From the NCBI GenBank assembly GCA_025355005.1, contig JANXLV010000322.1, positions 1-38,209 of the forward strand: a stretch of 38,209 nucleotides of DNA, in the 5' to 3' direction. Positions 6,387 through 15,988 of the stretch are shown piece by piece; position 1 is the first letter of the stretch, and every line of letters starts with the position of its first letter. Source of the DNA: Myxococcales bacterium (GTDB lineage Bacteria > Myxococcota_A > Polyangia > Polyangiales > Polyangiaceae). The position numbers and the translations under genes were made by a program. The notes beneath the pieces are model-generated. The model did not search any database and was not told where the DNA came from. It saw only the letters and a program-made list of their open reading frames with translations.

Positions 6387-8201
6387 ATGACGCTGGGCAT
6401 GCAGGGCCTCTCACGGTCGAGCCCGAGCTGGCTCGGCGCGCGGGCCGATGCGTCGGGCGTCACATTCCGGGCATTCACGACCGTCACCGACCGCGTGTCC
6501 GTGCGCCTCTTCGACAGAGATGGAAGCAGCGTGCGGCGAACCACACCGCTCGCGGCGCTGGGTGATGGATGGTTCGCCGCGACGGTCGCGGACGCGGCGA
6601 CCGGCACGCTCTACAAGTTCGTACTGGGTGATGCGGAGTGGCCGGATCCGTACGCGCGCGCCCTACCATTCGGTGTGCACGGGCCCGCGGAGGTCGTTGC
6701 GGATGCGTTTGCCTGGAGGCACGGCGACGGCGTCCATCGCCCCCTCGCCGAGCACGTGTTCTACGAGCTGCACGTAGGCACGTTCACGCGCGAAGGGACC
6801 TACGCCGCCGCGATGGAGAAGCTTTCGGAGCTGGCGAAGCTGGGCGTGACTGCCGTGGAGCTCCTGCCCGTGTGCGCCTTCGCGGGGACCCGCGGCTGGG
6901 GCTACGACGGCGTCATGCACTTCGCGCCGTTCGCGCCGTACGGCACACCGGACGATCTGCGGCGGTTCGTGGACGCCGCGCACGGTCTGGGGCTGTCCGT
7001 GTTTTTGGATGCAGTTTACAACCATTTCGGGCCCGACGGTAGCTACCTCGGCGTCTACGATCCGGCGTACTTCGACCACGCGCGGCCCACGCGCTGGGGC
7101 GACGCGCCCGACTTCACGAATCCGCGTGCGCGGGAGTACGTTCTCTCGAGCGCGCGCATGTGGCTCGAATCGTACCGCTTCGACGGGCTGCGCCTGGACG
7201 CCACGCACGCGATCCACGACGAGGCACACGTCCGCGCTCCCAGCACCACCGTGCATGTGCTCCGTGAGCTTTCGGATCTAGCGCACGCAATGACGCCGCG
7301 CAGGCTCGTCATCGCCGAGGACGACATGAATGATCCACGGCTCGTCCGCGACCACCAGATGGACGGCATCTGGGTGGACGACTTCCATAGACAGCTCCAC
7401 GCCACGCTCACCCTCACGAGCGACGGCAACTTCGCGGCGTACACGCCAGGCGCGGAGGGACTCGCGGCGGCGATCATGGGCGGCTGGCTCTTCACGGGAC
7501 AGCACTTCTCGCCATGGAACGTGAAGAGAGGCGCGCCCGCGACGGGGCTCCCCGCCAGCGCATTCATCTACGGCATCCAGAACCACGACCACGTGGGCAA
7601 CAGGCCGTGCGGCGATCGCATGTGCCACCACGCTTCGATGGACGCCTACGCCGCCGCGGCCGCGCTGCTCCTGTTCCTGCCGATGACGCCGCTCCTCTTC
7701 CAGGGCCAGGAGTGGGCAGCGAGCACGCCGTTCCTCTACTTCACGGACCACCACGAAGCGCTGGGCGCGCTCGTTCGCGAGGGTCGCAAGGACGAGTTCC
7801 GCGGCTTCCCCGGATGGGACGGTGAGCCGCCCGACCCGCAGGCGCTCACGACCTTCACGTCCTCCAAGCTCGTATGGGAGGAGCGCATGGCGCCGACGCA
7901 CGCCGAGATACTTGCACTCTACATGAACCTGTTGACGCTCCGCAGGCAGGACCCCGTGCTGCGGGACGGCTCGCGCGAGCACCTGCACGCCCACGCGAGC
8001 GGAGACCTGCTTGTCGTCCGTCGATGGAGCGGGAGCGACACGCGCGTGCTCGTCGTGAGCTTCGCGGACGAGCCGCGAGATCTGACCGCGCTCGAGGAGC
8101 TGGAGGGTGCATCGGTGCTGCTTGCGACCTGCGACACGGCGACGGCGGACACCATCCCCGCGCATGCCGCCACCATCTTTGCACGACCTCACCTCGGATG
8201 A
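6387..8201 (+). CDS. treZ: Malto-oligosyltrehalose trehalohydrolase
   Basis: A GH13 enzyme of 604 residues that cleaves trehalose from the end of malto-oligosyltrehalose, the second step of the TreY-TreZ route from glycogen. The N-terminal beta-sandwich is followed by the TreZ-specific 'FGVHGPAEVV', then 'YELHVGTFT', 'GWGYDGV' and 'DAVYNHFGPDGSYL'. The catalytic set is visible: nucleophile Asp271 in 'FDGLRLDATHAI', acid/base Glu311 in 'IAEDD', and Asp401 in 'IQNHDHVGN'. The frame is open from an ATG at 6345. I prefer 6387 because it leaves room for a promoter between the divergent genes and still precedes the first conserved strand; 6399 is also possible. No treY or treX lies nearby. Confidence 0.95.
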   Translation: MTLGMQGLSRSSPSWLGARADASGVTFRAFTTVTDRVSVRLFDRDGSSVRRTTPLAALGDGWFAATVADAATGTLYKFVLGDAEWPDPYARALPFGVHGPAEVVADAFAWRHGDGVHRPLAEHVFYELHVGTFTREGTYAAAMEKLSELAKLGVTAVELLPVCAFAGTRGWGYDGVMHFAPFAPYGTPDDLRRFVDAAHGLGLSVFLDAVYNHFGPDGSYLGVYDPAYFDHARPTRWGDAPDFTNPRAREYVLSSARMWLESYRFDGLRLDATHAIHDEAHVRAPSTTVHVLRELSDLAHAMTPRRLVIAEDDMNDPRLVRDHQMDGIWVDDFHRQLHATLTLTSDGNFAAYTPGAEGLAAAIMGGWLFTGQHFSPWNVKRGAPATGLPASAFIYGIQNHDHVGNRPCGDRMCHHASMDAYAAAAALLLFLPMTPLLFQGQEWAASTPFLYFTDHHEALGALVREGRKDEFRGFPGWDGEPPDPQALTTFTSSKLVWEERMAPTHAEILALYMNLLTLRRQDPVLRDGSREHLHAHASGDLLVVRRWSGSDTRVLVVSFADEPRDLTALEELEGASVLLATCDTATADTIPAHAATIFARPHLG

Positions 8202-8215
8202 CGGCGCGCAGGGGA

Positions 8216-8854
8216 TCAGGGAATTTCAGGCTTCGTGGCCTCTGCCGCGAGGACCCAGCGAAACGCAGTGGTGCGTATGCGCACATGAGTGAGCCCCTGC
8301 GACGCGAGCAGTGAGCGCAGGCGCGCGCGGCTGAACTTCGACGGATGCAGCTCCTTGCGACTGAACCCTTGCCAGCGCGCGATCCCCTCGAGCACGGTGC
8401 GCTCCAGGAGCCCCAGCGTCGAGAAGCCGTAGTTCGGCGTGGTGAGGAACAGCACGCCCCCGGGCCGCAACACGCGCGTGAGCTCGGTGCACCACGGCGC
8501 GGGCTCCGGCACGTGCTCGATCACGTCCATGCTCACGACCAGATCGAACGAGGCGTCGTCGTAGGGCAGCTTGCCATCAGCCGTGATGACGTCGGTGCGC
8601 TCGATCAACGTGCCGTGCAGCTCACGCGCCATATCCATGGCGCGCGCGTCGATGTCGCAGAGCGTGAAGCGCGCGCCGTTCGGCGGGAGGTGCCCCAGCT
8701 CGAAGAATGGACCCGCGCCCACATTGAGGACCTCGGCTCGTGGGTGAGCGCGAAGGACGCGCCCCAGCGCGCGCACGATGGGCTGGTGATAGAGGCTCCA
8801 CGGAAACCGGAGCTTCAGCGCGTGATTGGAGAAATAGTCGACCGGCTCGCTCAT
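8216..8854 (-). CDS. Class I SAM-dependent methyltransferase (type 11)
   Basis: 212 residues with a Rossmann-fold methyltransferase core. Motif I is 'VLNVGAGPFFELG' (from about residue 42), the acidic end of strand 2 is 'TLCDIDARAMDMA', motif III is 'FDLVVSMDVIEHVPEP', and 'LRPGGVLFLTTPNYG' follows. The substrate is unknown. It starts four bases after the stop of another methyltransferase and both lie downstream of a large membrane protein, which suggests modification of a lipid or saccharide handled by that protein. This is inference from position only. Confidence 0.88.
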   Translation of the reverse strand: MSEPVDYFSNHALKLRFPWSLYHQPIVRALGRVLRAHPRAEVLNVGAGPFFELGHLPPNGARFTLCDIDARAMDMARELHGTLIERTDVITADGKLPYDDASFDLVVSMDVIEHVPEPAPWCTELTRVLRPGGVLFLTTPNYGFSTLGLLERTVLEGIARWQGFSRKELHPSKFSRARLRSLLASQGLTHVRIRTTAFRWVLAAEATKPEIP

Positions 8855-8858
8855 CCGC

Positions 8859-9713
8859 TCACGGTCGGCGCCTTGCCATGATGAGAAACTCGGCGGTCTT
8901 CTCGGTGTCGCCGATGATCGCGTACGCGAGCTTCGCGATCGCGTAGGCGATGGGCACCGCGCGGCGGCGCATTCCCGGGAAATTCGTCCAGCGGGTCGTC
9001 ATCCGCTTGTTCATCCAGCCGAGGAGCGAAGGGATCAGGAACGCCTCGAACGCGACGGTGGTGCTCGTGCTGAGCACGGGATTGATCTCGACGATCTCGA
9101 GCGGGGAGCGCGCGATGACCTCACGCCATCCGGCCTCGTCGTACAGGTGCTCGTGCTTGAAGAACTCGTCGATGAACTCTTGCAAGAGGCGCCCGACGCC
9201 TGGGCCCAGCGTGGACGCAGCGGCCCGCACCGTGAGGAACCTGGACGCCCACTCCTTGTTGGGCACGAACATGTACGCGAGCCCGCCGGGGACGAGGCTC
9301 GACTCGATGTTGCGGAGCGCGGCGTCGATATCGGGCACGTGCTCCAGCGAGCAGTTGGCGACGCATGCGTTGAAGAACGACCGTGGCAGCTTTGCCTTCG
9401 TGATGTCCGCGAGAACGACCTGCTGGTACACGGCGCTCGCCTGGGCCCAGCGCCCCTCGCTTCCGTCGATGTCGATGCCCCAGACCTCTGTGTCCTGGAA
9501 CGCGATCTTCGCGAACAGCCCGTCACCGCAGCCGACGTCCAGGATGGGCCCTTCCACCTGGTACTTTCGCAGCGCGGCCAGACGCGCGCACTCCTTGATG
9601 CAGAGCGCGAGCGGCGCGTGGGGAAAGTACTTCGAGAAGTGCGAATACGTGAGCTCGTCGCTGCGCGTGGGGCTCGCGCTTTCGGAGCTTCCTCTGGCCG
9701 TCATCGTTGTCAT
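8859..9713 (-). CDS. SAM-dependent methyltransferase
   Basis: 284 residues. Motif I is 'ILDVGCGDGLFAKIA' (from about residue 57), then 'VWGIDIDGSEGR', and 'VANCSLEHVPDIDAALRN' with 'LVPGGLAYMFVPN' mark the rest of the class I fold. The C-terminal third contains a hydrophobic region ('VAFEAFLIPSLLGWM') and the basic 'RRRAVPIAYAIAKLAYAI', which may associate with membrane. The frame is open far upstream into the neighbouring gene, but the ATG at 9713 is the first sensible start after that gene's stop, 14 bases away. It sits directly between a membrane protein and a second methyltransferase, probably in one operon. Confidence 0.87.
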   Translation of the reverse strand: MTTMTARGSSESASPTRSDELTYSHFSKYFPHAPLALCIKECARLAALRKYQVEGPILDVGCGDGLFAKIAFQDTEVWGIDIDGSEGRWAQASAVYQQVVLADITKAKLPRSFFNACVANCSLEHVPDIDAALRNIESSLVPGGLAYMFVPNKEWASRFLTVRAAASTLGPGVGRLLQEFIDEFFKHEHLYDEAGWREVIARSPLEIVEINPVLSTSTTVAFEAFLIPSLLGWMNKRMTTRWTNFPGMRRRAVPIAYAIAKLAYAIIGDTEKTAEFLIMARRRP

Positions 9714-9727
9714 CGTACACCAGTCTC

Positions 9728-11839
9728 TCAGGCGGTCGTGCGACGACGAACACGCACCGTGCCCGCTGTAAGGCCCAGCGCCGCGCCCGCGAAGAGCAGG
9801 AAGAGGTAGCGCCCGAAGCCGGAGACCTCGGCCGTCACACGGTGCTCCCCTTGCGTGACCCTGGTGGCGATGAAGCCCGGTGCGACCACGTGCATGGGCG
9901 CGTCGTGCCCGTCGACCTGCAGCTGCCAGCCCGGGAATGCGGTCACGCGCATGACCACGTCCACGGGCGTCTGCGTGCGGACCGTAGCCTCGCAAAGACC
10001 GTCGCGGCACGTGCCCTCGGTGACCTCCGCGGACGTTGCGTCGCAGTCGCTCGCGAGTGGCTCCGAGACCACCGGCCCCGTCGCGAACGAGAGCTCGATC
10101 AGGCGCGAAGGATCTTCCAGGATGCCGGCCTTGTCACCCAGGTCGGCCCCGATTCGCGTGGCGAGCGCGGCGTTGCTTCCGGACCAACGCTCCACGATGC
10201 AGCCCTTGTCGACGAGCATGGAGCCTGTCCGCTGCGAGAGCATGACGTCGCCTTCGCTCGCAACGACCTGCCATCCGCCGTCCGGCGGCGGCACGTGTGC
10301 GCGCACGTGCACGATGGAGCCAACGCCCAGGGTGCGAGCGCGAACCGCGCTGCCGGCCTCGCTCCATTTCAGTGCGGCGGTCGCCTGCGTCAGGATGCCG
10401 ACGTGACCGCCCGCGCCTCCGGATCCCGCGAGGGGCACGGGCGACACGAGCTCCCCGCCTGCGGCTTCCGCGCAGTTGTAGAGCGGTGGATCGTCCATGA
10501 ACGCGAGGCGCCCGACGGAGGCGTGCGACTCCAGCCTCTTCAGGCTGTCGTACGAGAGACCCGCGACTCCGCAGATCTGGCCCTTCGGCTGCACGGTGCG
10601 CGCGCCCACGTACCTGCGACCCATCCGCGCAGTGGAAGGCCACACGCTCGCGAGATACCCCAGCGTCGCGAGCCAGGCGACGAGCGGCAGGAAGCGCTCC
10701 GCGCGTTCGCGGAAGGTGGCCGCGCGCTCCCATGACGAGAAGGCAGTCGAGGCATCGTGCAGCGCGACCGCGATCGCTACACCGGCGGTGAGCGGCGTGA
10801 GCCCCACTGCGCGCAGCGGCTGCAGGAACGCGAGGATGGGCTCGCACGTGGTGCCGCAGCGCGCCCACGCATCGGCCGTCACGGAGAGCCCGAGCGACAC
10901 CAAGAGCGCAGCCAGCGCAGCGCGCGCCGCGGGCACGCGAAAGCGAATCGCCAGCCACACCGCGCTGACCGCGGTGAGCACGGTCATCACGGAGGGACGC
11001 GACATGTCGAACAGCGACCCGGTCCGAAGCCAGTACGAGAGTCGATCGAAAGAGAATCCGAGCTGCATCCAGCCCTGGATGCGGCCGTAGCCGAACGGGA
11101 CCTTCAGCGTTGCGATACCAGGGCCGTATATCGCCGCCCCGAGAATGGAGGCGGCAAGCCCTGCTCGAAAGTAGCGCCGACGCGCGACCTTGTTGCCGCC
11201 CGCGAGGACGCTGACGCCGATGATCGTCAGGCCCATCGTGGCGACCTGAGCGTGCGCGGCGATGGAGAACATGGCAAGCACGGGTGCGAGCGCGCGCGCG
11301 CGAAGCCTGTTGTCGTTCTGCCTCGGCAGGAACACGGCGGCCGCCAGGGCCGCGACGAACGGCATCGCGAGGCTCTGCGAGATCATGCCGGCGCTGAGCG
11401 ACGTGGACCACGAGCTGACGAACTCGTTGTAGGGCGACACGGTGGCCACCGCGATGGTCGCGAGCGCAGCGGCCGCCGGCTTCATGCCGAAGCGCGCACA
11501 CGACACGAGCGCGACCACGGAGAGCGCTGCGATCGAAGCCAACGCGAGCCCATGGAACGCGGACGCGGTGGACGCGCCCAGCCAGATGACCAGCGCCCCG
11601 AGGCACCATGCGAGCGGCTGATAGTGGTAGCCGAGCGGGAAGCCGCCATGGAAGATGTCGATCCATCCGCGAGAGGCATGGCCCTCCGCGATGGCCTGCA
11701 TCACGGCGGCGTGCGAGTGACCGTCGGAGTAGAGGACCGCGTCCGTCCCGAACAGCCGCGAGCTCCCGGGCAGGAGCGACGCATGCGCGACGGCCACCGT
11801 GACGGCAGCGGCAGCCCAGCCGAGTCTCCCGCGGAACAT
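9728..11839 (-). CDS. Large polytopic membrane protein, YfhO/GT-C-like
   Basis: 703 residues. The first ~440 residues hold about ten to twelve hydrophobic helices, starting 'LGWAAAAVTVAVAHASLLPG', with a long first loop containing 'SDGHSHAAVMQAIAEGHASRG' cut by the membrane segments. The remaining ~250 residues form a soluble, probably outward-facing domain ending in 'FPGWQLQVDGHDAPMHVVAP' and a last membrane helix. This layout, with 'FPGWQ..VDG' near the end, recalls YfhO-type and related GT-C-fold glycosyltransferases that use polyprenyl-linked sugars. The acceptor is unknown. A TATAGT string lies only five bases upstream of the ATG (11845-11850), and no ribosome site is visible. Confidence 0.82.
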   Translation of the reverse strand: MFRGRLGWAAAAVTVAVAHASLLPGSSRLFGTDAVLYSDGHSHAAVMQAIAEGHASRGWIDIFHGGFPLGYHYQPLAWCLGALVIWLGASTASAFHGLALASIAALSVVALVSCARFGMKPAAAALATIAVATVSPYNEFVSSWSTSLSAGMISQSLAMPFVAALAAAVFLPRQNDNRLRARALAPVLAMFSIAAHAQVATMGLTIIGVSVLAGGNKVARRRYFRAGLAASILGAAIYGPGIATLKVPFGYGRIQGWMQLGFSFDRLSYWLRTGSLFDMSRPSVMTVLTAVSAVWLAIRFRVPAARAALAALLVSLGLSVTADAWARCGTTCEPILAFLQPLRAVGLTPLTAGVAIAVALHDASTAFSSWERAATFRERAERFLPLVAWLATLGYLASVWPSTARMGRRYVGARTVQPKGQICGVAGLSYDSLKRLESHASVGRLAFMDDPPLYNCAEAAGGELVSPVPLAGSGGAGGHVGILTQATAALKWSEAGSAVRARTLGVGSIVHVRAHVPPPDGGWQVVASEGDVMLSQRTGSMLVDKGCIVERWSGSNAALATRIGADLGDKAGILEDPSRLIELSFATGPVVSEPLASDCDATSAEVTEGTCRDGLCEATVRTQTPVDVVMRVTAFPGWQLQVDGHDAPMHVVAPGFIATRVTQGEHRVTAEVSGFGRYLFLLFAGAALGLTAGTVRVRRRTTA

Positions 11840-11861
11840 GGTGCACTATACATAGAGATCC

Positions 11862-12554
11862 CTACGCGATGCCAGTTCCGCAGCGGCCGCACGCGTACGT
11901 CCACCCGGGCGCGAGCCGTGCGGAGAGGTGCGGCGGCAGCAGTGTCACATGCACACCCGAAGAGAGCTTGCAGCTCGGACACGTGGTGGGGCCAGGCGCG
12001 GGGCCGCTGCGTGATGCCGCCACGAAGCCGCGCACGGCGAGCCGCGGCGCTCCGCTGAAGACGCCGAGCATGCCGATGGCGATCGCGTTGTTGCGCTCGT
12101 TCTGCTCGCTCTGGATGGCGCGCTCCTGCGCGGCGCCGAGCTCGTTCCTGACGTTGCACGTCTTGCAGACCTGGTTGCCCTGCGCGTCGAAGAACGCGTG
12201 CTGCGGGAGCATCGGCCGGCTGCAAACCTGACACGGGACCATCTGCGGGACGATCGCTGCGAGGCGATCGATCTCCGGACGCGCGTGCTCCTCCGCGATT
12301 CCGAGGCTCGCGAAATACGAAAGGACATCCGAGACCGGGGCACGCTGGAAGAGCATCCACGTGGCGTGCTCACGAAGCCGCGCCGGATCGCGGGCCTCCG
12401 CCTGCGCCTTCAGGTGCAGAAGCTCGTGAACGAAGGCCTGCGATTCCTCGAACGGCGCGCCTGCGCGCACGAGATACGTGTGGACCGCGCCGGGCACGTG
12501 TCCGTTCTTGAGCATCTCGATGGCTTGCGCTCGCAGGGCCGGGTCGATGGGCAT
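11862..12554 (-). CDS. Hypothetical double zinc-ribbon protein
   Basis: 230 residues. The N-terminal ~100 residues look helical and may be a protein-protein module. Then comes a first Cys4 knuckle (C108, C111, C130, C133: 'CQVC' and 'CKTC') and a second at the C-terminus (C192, C195, C222, C225: 'CPSC' and 'CGRC'). The segment 'NAIAIGMLGVFSGAPRLAV' between them is hydrophobic. Both knuckles are complete, so zinc binding is likely. No catalytic motif is seen. GGAGATGAG directly upstream supports the ATG at 12554. It lies 21 bases after the upstream gene and 22 before the membrane protein gene. Confidence 0.8.
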   Translation of the reverse strand: MPIDPALRAQAIEMLKNGHVPGAVHTYLVRAGAPFEESQAFVHELLHLKAQAEARDPARLREHATWMLFQRAPVSDVLSYFASLGIAEEHARPEIDRLAAIVPQMVPCQVCSRPMLPQHAFFDAQGNQVCKTCNVRNELGAAQERAIQSEQNERNNAIAIGMLGVFSGAPRLAVRGFVAASRSGPAPGPTTCPSCKLSSGVHVTLLPPHLSARLAPGWTYACGRCGTGIA

Positions 12555-12575
12555 CTCATCTCCGTGCCCCCGAAT

Positions 12576-13130
12576 CTATGCCTCCTCGGCGAGGGCGACA
12601 ATGGCGGCGCCTGGGTCCGAGTCCTCGAGAAGTGTGGCGAATGCCTCGAAGAGCTCACTCTCCGTATCGGGCAACACCTCGGCGCGCCACGCACCGGAGC
12701 GCTCCAGGAAGGACGCCGATGCCCCGACGTCGATCCCCAGCCGCAGCCCCCTCGCCCGCGCAAGCTCACCGAACGACTTCACGCGCACGACGCGGTTCTT
12801 GCGGCCCTTCTGGAACGTGGCAACGGCGTCCGCGCGCACGCGATACAGCGCAGGCAAGCCGGCCGCCAGGTTCCCCCGCCCCTGTTCGCTGCCCGTCACC
12901 GCGCGCGTGCGATCGATCTCCTCGAGCGCATCCACCTCGAAGAGGAGCGCCACCGTCTCGAGCTGGATGTCGTCGATCTGGAAATACGGAAGATCGGTGA
13001 GCGGCTCCCAGACGGGCCCCGCGATCTTCATGGTGCCGCCCGTGAACGGATCCTTGACCTCACGCGCGACACCAAGTCGAAAACGTTCGGCAAGGAGCTC
13101 GTCTGACGCAAGAAACCAGGTGGTCAACAT
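12576..13130 (-). CDS. Hypothetical protein downstream of recA
   Basis: 184 residues, family not recognised. No signal peptide, membrane helix or metal site is seen. The sequence is alternating acidic and hydrophobic ('PYFQIDDIQLETVALLFEVD', 'ESELFEAFATLLEDSD'), fitting a soluble alpha/beta protein, with a basic patch 'TFQKGRKNRVVRVK' near residue 110. It starts 51 bases after the recA stop on the same strand and is followed after 21 bases by the zinc-ribbon gene, so it may be co-transcribed with recA. Confidence 0.75.
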   Translation of the reverse strand: MLTTWFLASDELLAERFRLGVAREVKDPFTGGTMKIAGPVWEPLTDLPYFQIDDIQLETVALLFEVDALEEIDRTRAVTGSEQGRGNLAAGLPALYRVRADAVATFQKGRKNRVVRVKSFGELARARGLRLGIDVGASASFLERSGAWRAEVLPDTESELFEAFATLLEDSDPGAAIVALAEEA

Positions 13131-13181
13131 CGTGGTCCGGCCATTGTGCGCCGGACACCTGGATTTCCGCCACTTCTCGGG

Positions 13182-14426
<1,245 letters not shown>

Positions 14427-14434
14427 GGCTGCTG

Positions 14435-14441
14435 CTCTCCT
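14435..14441 (-). promoter_or_regulatory. Ribosome binding site of recA
   Basis: AGGAGAG on the minus strand, eight bases before the recA ATG at 14426; it confirms that start. Confidence 0.75.
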
Positions 14442-14493
14442 GATGCGGGGACTGGGCGGGAGTTGATGGCGTTATTGCGTCGTCGGAAGGGAC

Positions 14494-14522
14494 ACTATAC
14501 TGGAACTATGTTCAGCGGTCAA
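14494..14522 (-). promoter_or_regulatory. Sigma-70-type promoter of recA
   Basis: On the minus strand TTGACC (14522-14517) and TATAGT (14499-14494) are separated by exactly 17 bases, a near-consensus -35/-10 pair. Transcription would start near 14487, giving a leader of about 60 bases. The spacer is almost entirely the LexA-like box. Confidence 0.75.
14500..14515. promoter_or_regulatory. LexA-like SOS box between recA and the divergent gene
   Basis: CTGGAACTATGTTCAG fits CTG-N10-CAG and contains the inner half-sites GAAC and GTTC. The right half GTTCAG matches the reported myxobacterial LexA motif. It fills the 17-base spacer of the recA promoter, so LexA binding would block RNA polymerase directly. 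On the plus strand TATACT (14496-14501) overlaps its edge and could serve the divergent gene. Confidence 0.75.
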
Positions 14523-14563
14523 GAGCCCACTTTTTCGGGGTTTTCGTGCGATCGTGTGCACCC

Positions 14564-15805
14564 ATGAGCAGTGCTGAGGCCGCAACAGGCGGGGCGACCG
14601 GCGACAGAACCGGCGAGACGAAGGATCTGCGTGCGTATCGGCTGACGTCGCTCGACATGGTTCGCGGTCTCGTGGTCGTGATCATGGCGCTCGATCACAC
14701 GCGCGATTTCTTTCTCGCGGGCGCGATGCAGGACCCCACCAAGGATCCCAACGTCGGCCTTCCGCTGTTCCTGACGCGATGGATCACGCATTTTTGCGCG
14801 CCGGTCTTCGTGGTGTCCGCCGGCGTGAGCGCCGGGCTCATGACGAAGCGCAGGTCACCCACCGAGCTCGCGGCGTTCCTCGCGAAGCGCGGGCTCTGGC
14901 TCGTGTTCGTGGAGGTCGTGATCATCTCCACCGGCTTCACGTTCGCGCCGCTCGGCATCCCGCAGATGGAGGGAAAGATCCTGGTGCCCCTGCAGGTGAT
15001 CTGGGCCATCGGCGCGAGCATGCTCGTGCTCTCGGCGGTCCAGCTCCTCGGCAGACGCGCCACGCTCCTGATCGGCCTCGCGATCGTGCTGGGTCACAAC
15101 GCGCTCGACTGGGTGTGGCCCATCCCGAACGGCCAGACCCCGGACGTGCCGCTCTGGGTCGCGCTTCACGCGCAGGTGAGGCGCGTGGCAGGGCCATGGC
15201 GGCTCGTGTTCGCGTATCCGCTCTTGCCGTGGATCGGGCTCATGCTGACGGGCTTCGGCGCATCGACCATCTTCGAGCGCGAGCCGAAGGCGCGTGACGC
15301 ACAGCTCCTCCGCATCGGCACGTGGCTCGTCGCTGCATTCGTGGCGCTCCGTTGCCTCGACCTGTACGGAGACATGAACCACTGGGAAATCCAGCAGCGC
15401 GGCATGGTGTCGACCGTGATCGATTTCCTGAACACGACGAAGTACCCGCCGAGCCTGCAGTACGCGCTGATGACGATCGGCCCAGCCGCGATCCTCTGCG
15501 CATACGCGGATCGCATCCACGGCCGCGTGAAGGACGCACTGGTGATGTTCGGTCGCGTGCCGTTCGCCTTCTACGTGGCGCACTTCTATCTCATCCACGG
15601 GCTCACCGTCGTGCTCGGCACGATGCAGGGGTTTGCGCCGGGGCAGTTCTTCACCATCTTCTTTCTGTACCCGAAGGGCTACGGCACCTCGCTGCTGGGT
15701 GTGTACGGCGTGTGGGCGTTCGTCATCGCGGTGCTGTTCCCGTTCTGCAAGTGGATGGCGGGCGTGAAGGCGAGACGAAAGGACTTCTGGCTCAGCTACC
15801 TCTAG
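14564..15805 (+). CDS. DUF1624/HGSNAT-type membrane acyltransferase-like protein
   Basis: 413 residues with about ten membrane helices. The N-terminal signature 'SLDMVRGLVVVIMALDHTRDF' matches the DUF1624 family, related to heparan-alpha-glucosaminide N-acetyltransferase, in which a His in or near the first helix carries the acyl group. Further conserved pieces are 'HFCAPVFVVSAGVSAGL' and 'FGRVPFAFYVAHFYLIHG'. It probably transfers an acyl group across or within the inner membrane; donor and acceptor are unknown. The ATG at 14564 is preferred to an in-frame GTG at 14546. It is divergent from recA and shares the region with the LexA-like box, so it might respond to DNA damage. Confidence 0.88.
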   Translation: MSSAEAATGGATGDRTGETKDLRAYRLTSLDMVRGLVVVIMALDHTRDFFLAGAMQDPTKDPNVGLPLFLTRWITHFCAPVFVVSAGVSAGLMTKRRSPTELAAFLAKRGLWLVFVEVVIISTGFTFAPLGIPQMEGKILVPLQVIWAIGASMLVLSAVQLLGRRATLLIGLAIVLGHNALDWVWPIPNGQTPDVPLWVALHAQVRRVAGPWRLVFAYPLLPWIGLMLTGFGASTIFEREPKARDAQLLRIGTWLVAAFVALRCLDLYGDMNHWEIQQRGMVSTVIDFLNTTKYPPSLQYALMTIGPAAILCAYADRIHGRVKDALVMFGRVPFAFYVAHFYLIHGLTVVLGTMQGFAPGQFFTIFFLYPKGYGTSLLGVYGVWAFVIAVLFPFCKWMAGVKARRKDFWLSYL

Positions 15806-15988
15806 CGGCGCTCGTGGCTCCATCGCCACATCGCTGCCCTGGGGTTGGGGGTTCGATGTCCGACCTTGTGTGGTCTGCGCGGAAAATATCGGGGGATTTG
15901 CGTTGGCACGTCCGCTGCTTGAGGCGCGCGAGACCATTTCCGGCGCTGGCGCCGACCTTTTCCATTTTCCGCTTGGAGTCCATCCATC
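15806..15988. other. Intergenic region before the Cys-rich lipoprotein gene
   Basis: 183 bases without a supported gene. It contains a sigma-54-like element (15904-15919) and, further down, a GC-rich imperfect palindrome around 15947-15957. I see no clear terminator for the preceding gene. Confidence 0.5.
15904..15919 (+). promoter_or_regulatory. Sigma-54-like promoter (-24/-12)
   Basis: TGGCACG-N4-CTGCT matches the consensus TGGCACG-N4-TTGCW at 11 of 12 positions, with the invariant GG and GC ten bases apart. Transcription would begin near 15930, about 59 bases before the ATG of the Cys-rich lipoprotein. No enhancer-binding-protein site was identified. Confidence 0.45.

Noticed and set aside
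9714..10010. N-terminal extension of the methyltransferase at 8859-9713
   Set aside because: It overlaps the membrane protein gene in another frame and has Arg/Gly/His-rich shadow composition.
10134..11846. 570-codon open frame within the membrane protein gene
   Set aside because: Arg/Ala/His-rich shadow of the YfhO/GT-C-like gene in another frame; the real product has clear membrane helices.
15835..15880. tRNA-like string (GGTTCGATGTCC)
   Set aside because: Only a T-arm-like piece is present; no acceptor stem, D-arm or anticodon arm can be folded around it.
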